Source of the DNA: Actinomucor elegans
Lineage: Eukaryota; Mucoromycota; Mucoromycetes; Mucorales; Mucoraceae
Assembly: GCA_026027325.1 (NCBI GenBank)
Contig: JAMSLZ010000003.1
Location: 372,001 to 436,000, forward strand
Direction: 5' to 3'
Length of the DNA stretch: 64,000 nt
Shown here: one piece after another, positions 57,702 to 64,000 of the stretch
Layout: each line of letters starts with the position of its first letter
How positions within the stretch are numbered: the first letter of the stretch is position 1
Translations under genes and position numbers: made by a program
The notes under the pieces: model-generated
Databases searched by the model: none
The model's input: the letters and a program-made list of their open reading frames with translations, nothing else
Told to the model about the DNA's origin: nothing

Positions 57702-58586
57702 ATGACAGATGTCGTACAAAATCCTATTCGAGCACGCTGTTGCGGATTTGGCGAAAAAGACCGGAGACCCATTGATCCACCGCCTATTCTCGAGTTGATC
57801 GCTAAAGATGAACAAGGGCAACGCGTAGAATTAAGGTGAGATGATGAATTCCCAAAAAAAAAAAAAAAAAAAAAATAGAGAGAAAAAAATTAACCAATCA
57901 ATAGATCGGAAGATTCCATCTTGTTTCTAGCGCAGTGCGAACTTTTTAGTCAAGATAAAACTGAAAACCAAACAGTGGTTTATACACCTTGGTCAAATCA
58001 GCACGGCATTCAAAAAAGAAGACTGCAGAATCAGCAAATAAGCCCGAGTGTGTTCGTAATCTAATTGGTTCTACTGTGTCAAATGCATACCATTTATATA
58101 ACCATGAAAACAAGCCTGGTATTTTTTTGTATTTCATGATTTGTCTGTCAGAACAGAAGGCGTATTTACTTTGAAGTTTATCTTTGTTGATCTGGCAGCA
58201 GGGTAAGCAGATGTATAATACTTAATTAGAGGTATTCACTGATTTATTGTATAGAGAACCTCTAACGATGAGTACAGCTGTGCAAGTACATACATTTTCA
58301 GAACCATTTTCTGTTTATCCAGCGAAAAAGGTAAGTAAAAAAAAAATTAGCTTGTTTTTTATAATTACATCTCATTATTTTCTTTCAACAGTTCCCTGGT
58401 TTAACAGGTAATATATGTTCAGCATAAAGTGGCATTTTTTTTACTTATCAAAAGATAGAATCGACACCACTTTCAAGATGCTTTTCAAAACAAGGTATCA
58501 AGATCCCCATACGAAACGGAGAAAAAGCTCCACCGAGACCGTTTCCAAGACTACCTATCTCCGATTTTCTGTCTCCTGAATCATAA
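57702..58586 (+). CDS. Velvet-domain transcription factor, frame broken twice at homopolymers
   Basis: Five exons (57702-57835, 57905-58202, 58255-58330, 58394-58409, 58459-58586). Velvet factors are fungal DNA-binding proteins (VosA/VelB/VeA) of development and secondary metabolism. The start [27 protein letters not shown] and later [51 protein letters not shown] are exact family blocks. Within exon 2 the reading frame slips twice: near the A6 run at 58008-58013 and at the T7 run at 58122-58128, each as if one base were missing. With the two bases counted, all exons close to 218 codons, which makes assembly error as likely as real decay. Exon 4 is only 16 nt. The protein is short (about 217 residues), almost only the velvet domain, like VosA/VelB relatives. 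It converges on DBP9 with a 96-bp gap. Confidence 0.85.
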
Positions 58587-58682
58587 GAAAGTATATCTAT
58601 TTTATTGTATATGTTGTGTGTAAGGTGTGTGTGTTGGAATTATATGCTATATTACAAGAAAGAGAAAAAAGAGATATACATG

Positions 58683-60663
58683 TTATCTGCGACGAATCAC
58701 CTTTAAAGGATCCTTGCGTTTCTAATAAACCAGTTAGCTATTCCAATAGTTACAAGCACTCCTGTCATATATAATTTACCTTGTTGGATCCCTTTTTAAA
58801 AGCACCACGCTTACGTTTTTGACTCTTGAAAGGCACATCAATAGGTTCTGAATTAGCCATGGCAGTAGGGACAGCAATACGAGGCATCAAATAAGAAGGA
58901 ATATGCTTCAAATGCTCCTGCACACGCGCAGGCTGTAACGCATGATCATGACGCAGAAACTCTAAATCCTTAGGCTTATCCTCAAAATGTGCCTTTAACT
59001 TTTCTGAGTTCATAATTTCGCGCTTGATCTCTTTGATACGGGCTTCTTTGATTGCCACCTTGTTAACTGCTTTCAATGCATCTTCTACACGATATTTGAA
59101 ACCAGACACGTTCTTCTTTTCGAAACTGTAAGGCTTGATCTCAGCACCTTTGGCTTCTTGCTGCTTGAGCACACGTTTATATACGACTTCATCAGTCACA
59201 CCACGACCACGAGCTACTTCTTTCTTTTCCTCAAGTGTATCCTTAGTCACTACAAATGAGAGTGCCATACCACGTTGACCTCCACGCGCTGTTCGACCAA
59301 TACGATGTGTATATGCTTTAGCTGAGCTAGGGAAATCAAAGTTGATCACTGCAGCGACACCTTGGAAATCAACACCGCGAGAAACACCATATTCCTTATC
59401 GCGTTGTACCTTTTGTGCCTTTTTACCTTGAGCTACTTTCAAAAATGAGCCTTCTCTACCAATATACAAATGTCTCTTTTTTATTTTTTTATTTTTACCT
59501 TTCTTTGTAGTATCTTCTTCATTCTTTGTTTCTTCTTCATTATCGTCATCACTGCTTTCTTGTTCATCTTCACTATCCTGCTCGCCCTTTAATTCAGACT
59601 CATCTGTAGCAATCAAGTAATCATAAATACCGCGATTGAACTCTTCTACAATATGATATCTCGAATTCAATGGCAGTTCCGAATTCAATACGCAACTCTT
59701 GACACTAAACTGCTCCAAAAACAATTTGAGCTTGTAACAACGATCAATATCATTGACAAACAACAAGATCTTTCCCTTGATCAAACGCAACTTGATCATG
59801 ACAAACGCAAATAAGAATTTTTCAAACTCGCTACATTTCACCACATACTGTGTCAAACTGTCAGTTTCTTCTTGTGTATCCTCCAAGGCCAAGACAGCAG
59901 GCTTGCGTAATACCAATGCCTGTAATTCCTCAATCTCTTTTGTGAATGTGGCAGACATTAAAAATGATTGGTAAATTTTGGGCAAATAGGTGAGAATGGT
60001 GCGTACGTCTTGCTCGTAACCGAATGATAACACAAGATCGGCTTCATCAATCACCAGGTTTTGTAAGGATTGACGAAGATCCATAGTGTTGGCTTGTAAA
60101 TGTGTCAATGCTTTACTAGGTGTAGCAACGAGAATATCGGGCTTTTCAGCCAGTAAAGGTCTGTATTAAAAAAAAAAAAAAAAAAAAAAAAAGGTTAATG
60201 ATCTGCTTGTAAAGAAAGTATAATTAGAAAAATTACCTTTGTAATTGAACAGACATTTGACCAGCTAAATTGACGACTTTCACAACTTGGTTAGCATAGA
60301 CTAAGAGTTTGTTGATATGGTTGGTGACTTGCTCAGCTAATTCTCGAGTAGGCACCAAGATCAAGGCTTTAATGGAAGCCTCTGCGTCTAAGGACTAGCC
60401 AATTGTTTCAGTAACAATGCAATCGTTATTTTTTTTTCTTTCAATATTACCTCTTTGCTTGCCAAGATCTTTTGTACAATGGGCATAGCATAAGCTGCAG
60501 TTTTACCACTACCAGTACGAGCACGAGCTAGGATATCCTTTCCAGCTAAAGCAAGAGGAATACCTTGGGCTTGAATAGGCGTGGGTCGAGTAAAATCCAA
60601 TTGTGCAATAGCTCTTGCTAATCTTGGATCGAAATCAAAGGCGGCAAATGTTTGATCTGTCAT
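58683..60663 (-). CDS. DBP9: DEAD-box RNA helicase Dbp9 (DDX56), 60S ribosome assembly
   Basis: Four exons (60663-60451, 60394-60237, 60160-58780, 58721-58683) encode 596 residues. Nucleolar helicase needed for 27S pre-rRNA processing. Motifs in order: PTPIQ (Q), [10 protein letters not shown] (I), LVPTRELA (Ia), [21 protein letters not shown] (II; the Dbp9-type sequence after DEAD), LMSATF (III), [18 protein letters not shown] (V-region) and [12 protein letters not shown] (VI). A family-specific acidic/Lys insert (about 310-360) lies between motif IV and V parts. The last 12 residues ([12 protein letters not shown]) come from a small final exon: without it, reading runs into the donor GTAAAT and stops at 58765. 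The third intron has a run of A25 (60168-60192). Confidence 0.95.
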
Positions 60664-61212
60664 GTTGCTGCTGCTTTTGATTGCTTTGAATGAATGTAGA
60701 TAGGAAAAGCTTTTCTGTGTCAATTTCGAGAAAATTCATTGCTTTGTTTAAATAGTCACAAACAAAGTCACATAAATCAATGGTTGAATTATATGGATTT
60801 TCATTTGAAAACAAATTCACTCAAAACAGGAACTAACCCCTTAAACTACAAAAATACAAAAATATACAAAAGGTATACCAACTCAATTTGCGTAGAATTC
60901 AATAGTACATAGAACAAAGCAACGAGTGCTTTATATTTTCTCCAATATATGGAATTAAATTTTTTGTAGATTTGCTTATATTTAAAACTCTTGAGTTATA
61001 ATTACATTTCCAAGCTGTCTTATAATCATCTTTTAACAAATAATTTTGAATAATTTTAATATGCAAAATCTATATTATAAAAAGTATGTTTCATAAATGC
61101 CACTTTCGCGCTTCACAAAAAAAAAAAAAAAAAAAAAAAACGTTTTTAAAATTTGGGTCACAATTTTTTTTTAAGAAATCACATTTCGAATGTCTTTACA
61201 TTTCTCTAGTAT

Positions 61213-61237
61213 TCCTGGTTTAATGTCGCATTTGATG
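61213..61237 (-). repeat. Dispersed 25-bp repeat, copy 2
   Basis: 24 of 25 positions match 4655-4679; the minus strand reads IKCDIKPG as in copy 1. Confidence 0.5.
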
Positions 61238-62568
61238 GTTAGAATATGTTGAACACAAGTCATAATGCATCCACTGTGAGCGTTATTTGATTGTAATCCA
61301 GTGGAATATGACATTCTAGAGATGCATAGTAAAGTACAACATGCATTCTTCAAGCCATCTAAATTGAGTGATCTATATATTTCTCAGCTGATTTCAGTTA
61401 AAGATAGCTTCAAATACAGAAAGTATATTTAAATAAACAATTATGTCTATATCAGCACTTTATTTCACTAGAATACACCGATTATATCTTATATTAATGA
61501 CTGGCACTGAATTTCATGCATTTCATGTAGGAAAAATACTGTCATACTGACGTTATTAAGGGACGCCAATTTCATCACGTACCCTTGCTCATAATAAGCC
61601 TTTTTCTCTCTGAAAAAAAAAATAGTTATAGCATTCGGCATAAGTTCATTATTGCATAGGACGTCATATGTCTTTTTTTTTTAGATCCTTTCTCCAGAAT
61701 GAAAAAAAATATGGATCAATAACCGAATCCACTATTCATATAGATATAAAACCCTCATTCAGAATATTAATAGATCATTTTTCAGAGGAGGCATATGGTG
61801 GAAGGTGAATTAATAGATCATTTTGCGTAAAATGCTACTTTATTGAGTTGCTAATCAATTTAATGGCTGATCGTGTGGTATACTAGCAATAACCAGGTTT
61901 AACAAAGATTCTAGAAGATTCAGTGGTTCATTTTGAACAAGTACTTACCGTCAGATGCGATATTTGATAGAAATTAGTCAAGAGAAATCTATGGGTATAG
62001 GTAGTATAGCTTACATGAAATATTACTTTGCCAGTAGTAATCAATGACTAATAGTATAGTACATTCGTAATCATTCAGTTGTGAAAGACTCTACTAGATT
62101 CAACAATTAGTTTTTGAGCGAGTAGTAGGAGAGTAACAAAGATCGACTCTGAACTTGCTTCAATAAGTGAAACCAGTCTTCTTTGCTATGGGCGTTCAAA
62201 ATAAGAAACAGGCTTTACTATTTAAATAGCCTGTTTTTGCTTCCCTCCCTTCTATACAGTTTTTTCTTTATTATACTGTTTATTGCAAAGTCATACATTA
62301 AACTATATTTTTTTGTCAATAATCAAAATGTACTATCTTATGAAACCCAATACTTCAGGTGCTTTAACAAAAAGTAGCACTAATTACTGTTATACACACA
62401 GAGTTTATTATTCAACAAGTTGGTGTCCATATTGTGGGTGCAGAGTTTGTAAGTATGGGGGCTGTAGCCATTATTAACATCAATGTTCATCATCTCGCTT
62501 TCTATTCGCAGGATTCCGTTCTCACCTTATGATTTTAATTATGATCTCGAATTGTCTTTAGCCATTGT

Positions 62569-62581
62569 CCCCCCCCCCCCC
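62569..62581 (+). repeat. C13 homopolymer
   Basis: An uninterrupted run of 13 C, rare in DNA this AT-rich. Length may be uncertain in the assembly. Confidence 0.7.
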
Positions 62582-63602
62582 TCGTATATCCAAAAACAAA
62601 AACTTGCTCTCAATAATAACACACTATTTTAACATCTTCATTATTCATTGCTTTATTATGTGAGTCTGCTATAAGGAAATGCAATTATTTACCATAAACA
62701 TACAACTTTATTGTGGAGGCAATTGCTATATTTAACTGGGGTTGATCGGGGGATTTATAGATCGCTACAACTATATAGGTCTATTCAAAATTACTGATGA
62801 GCAACTTTGAGCTTCTTATTTTTTTTTTTTTTTGAAAAGGTATATCATTTCCAACTACTCTTATGCATCTATATGGGCAATATTATTATATATCCAGAGT
62901 ATTGACGACTACTATGCCGTTGTGATTAATCATTATTATTCCATTTGACCTAACCTCAATATCTCAATAAAACCGCAATTCAATGAAAAATCTCACCAAC
63001 TATAATTTAATCAATACAACAGATTTATGGAGAACATTCTATTCCTTCAAGTCTCTATATCCTTTAGAAAGTGGTAATATTATAATGAGATCTCATTTTG
63101 TTGTCTGTCCCACAACTGCAAACAAATTGAAAGGTTTTATTGAAAAGACACGCTTGATGATGATAATAAAAAAATAACTGGCATTTTTTTAATACATGCT
63201 ACCTGGCTCTGCTTATCCATATGTATCCAATACGAGTTATTTTATTCAAGGTATGTCTGTTTATATAAAATGATGGCTTTTATTATAAATTTCTTTCTTG
63301 TGCGCCTATAGATAACTAGCTTGACAGAGTATTTGTATGATGGCTTGTAAAAGATTTCCTGTAGAGGGAATACACGCAGTCTGCATCTATATCAGTTTTT
63401 GATGAAACAAACCCGCATAAGTCACTTGCAAAGATTTTTTTTTCAGCATTAAATCAATTCATTTTTGTATAATATCTACACTACTAGGCATCTAATCCTA
63501 TGTCATTCAATTTTTTATGATCTCAGTTGATAAAGACATTTATAATTTTTTTTTTTGGGTTTGAAAGGCTTTTTTAATAGAATAAAAAAAAGTAATTTTT
63601 TT

Positions 63603-63944
63603 TTACTTGAGGGGAACAAACTTGGAAGAGTGAGTGGCACCAATACCGGGACGACCGTGCTTGACGGGCTTGTAAGAGATGGAGAACTCGGCAAGATAGT
63701 GACCAGTCATTTCAGGCTTGATTTCAACTTGGTTGAAGACCTTACCGTTGTAGATACCAATGACGGAACCGATCATCTCGGGAACAATGATCATGTTACG
63801 GAGGTGAGTCTTGACGACCTCAGGCTTCTCACCAGCGGGGGCGTTCTTCTTGGCAGCACGGAGCTTCTTGATAAGACCCATGGGCTTACGCTTAAGACCA
63901 CGTTGGAATCTTCTACGAGCACGACAGTGAACGAGCTCCATGAA
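63603..63944 (-). CDS. RPS15: 40S ribosomal protein uS19 (RPS15), 3' exon; gene continues past right edge
   Basis: The last exon of the cytosolic small-subunit protein uS19. It reads [17 protein letters not shown], then [57 protein letters not shown], an almost universal sequence, which gives a firm call. The acceptor TTTTTAG at 63945-63951 shows that upstream exons lie beyond 64000, so the 113 residues here are about three quarters of the protein. Codons are biased to C-ending ones (GTC, ATC, AAG), unlike the AT-rich neighbours, as expected for a highly expressed gene. Confidence 0.97.
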   Translation of the reverse strand, partial: FMELVHCRARRRFQRGLKRKPMGLIKKLRAAKKNAPAGEKPEVVKTHLRNMIIVPEMIGSVIGIYNGKVFNQVEIKPEMTGHYLAEFSISYKPVKHGRPGIGATHSSKFVPLK

Positions 63945-64000
63945 CTAAAAATGTATATAAGTTAGATATACAGCCTTTTATTAATATTATTACATATTTC

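Larger units (their letters stand above)
60664..63602. other. Gene desert, 2.9 kb
   Basis: AT-rich space between the DBP9 promoter and the uS19 stop. Holds a 24-A run (about 61117-61140), the second copy of the 25-bp repeat (61213-61237), a degenerate motif copy at 61926-61940 and a C13 run (62569-62581). Open frames 61171-61353 (minus), 62283-62477 (plus; Cys-rich SWCPYCGCRVCKYGGC) and 62983-63177 (plus) lack further support. Confidence 0.5.

Noticed and set aside
62283..62477. Small Cys-rich frame (SWCPYCGCRVCKYGGC)
   Set aside because: No signal peptide and no promoter context; the Cys cluster alone is not enough. Kept only as a note.

Overview
This window is nuclear DNA of a fungus, most likely an early-diverging one of the Mucoromycota (Mucorales type). 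It is AT-rich, genes are split by many short introns (about 45-70 nt), and most introns show GTAAGT-like donors. Two degraded transposons resemble elements I know from Mucorales genomes: an L1-type LINE and a Tc1/mariner element. The gene set mixes yeast-like genes (EFG1, ATG15, SSH4, YPT7, SLM1, DBP9, SEC2) with genes usually lost in Dikarya yeasts (INTS11, augmin HAUS6, an animal-type small subunit of serine palmitoyltransferase, FHIP). No species call is possible from this sequence alone.

Layout. 1-4.5 kb: a DNA alkylation-repair glycosylase (cut by the left edge), a divergent kinesin and an unrecognised protein. 5.7-8.3 kb: an F-BAR/PH protein of the Slm type and a dithiol glutaredoxin. 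8.3-11.8 kb: gene desert with one relic of a secreted Cys-rich peptide. 11.8-19.1 kb: SSH4-like, EFG1, ATG15, a large membrane glycoprotein and the serine palmitoyltransferase small subunit. 19.1-23.0 kb: gene desert. 23.0-31.7 kb: HAUS6, YPT7/Rab7, CDC123 and a short-chain dehydrogenase. 32.5-34.5 kb: transposon graveyard. 34.9-36.3 kb: an aftiphilin/Laa2-like protein. 36.3-39.4 kb: gene-poor with decayed coding fragments. 39.4-60.7 kb: PIP 5-kinase, a GH3-GNAT-GNAT fusion, SEC2, an F-box protein, FHIP, INTS11, a velvet factor and DBP9. 63.6 kb to the end: ribosomal protein uS19, cut by the right edge.

How the genes fit together. Several belong to membrane traffic and phosphoinositide signalling (YPT7, SEC2, FHIP, Laa2-like, SSH4, ATG15, PIP 5-kinase and the PH-domain Slm protein that would bind its product). 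Others serve ribosome production (EFG1, DBP9, uS19), microtubules (kinesin, augmin) and sphingolipid synthesis. There is no operon or cluster logic; neighbours are ordinary eukaryotic genes, often convergent with very small gaps.

Most notable: a kinesin whose motor domain lacks the switch II glycine and which needs two tandem microexons (6 and 4 nt); two GC-AG introns; three single-base homopolymer frame breaks, one in SEC2 and two in the velvet gene; two LINE-type retroinsertions with exact target-site duplications (14 and 16 bp); and a very short serine palmitoyltransferase subunit gene. All exon structures were worked out by eye from splice signals, protein-family conservation and frame closure.
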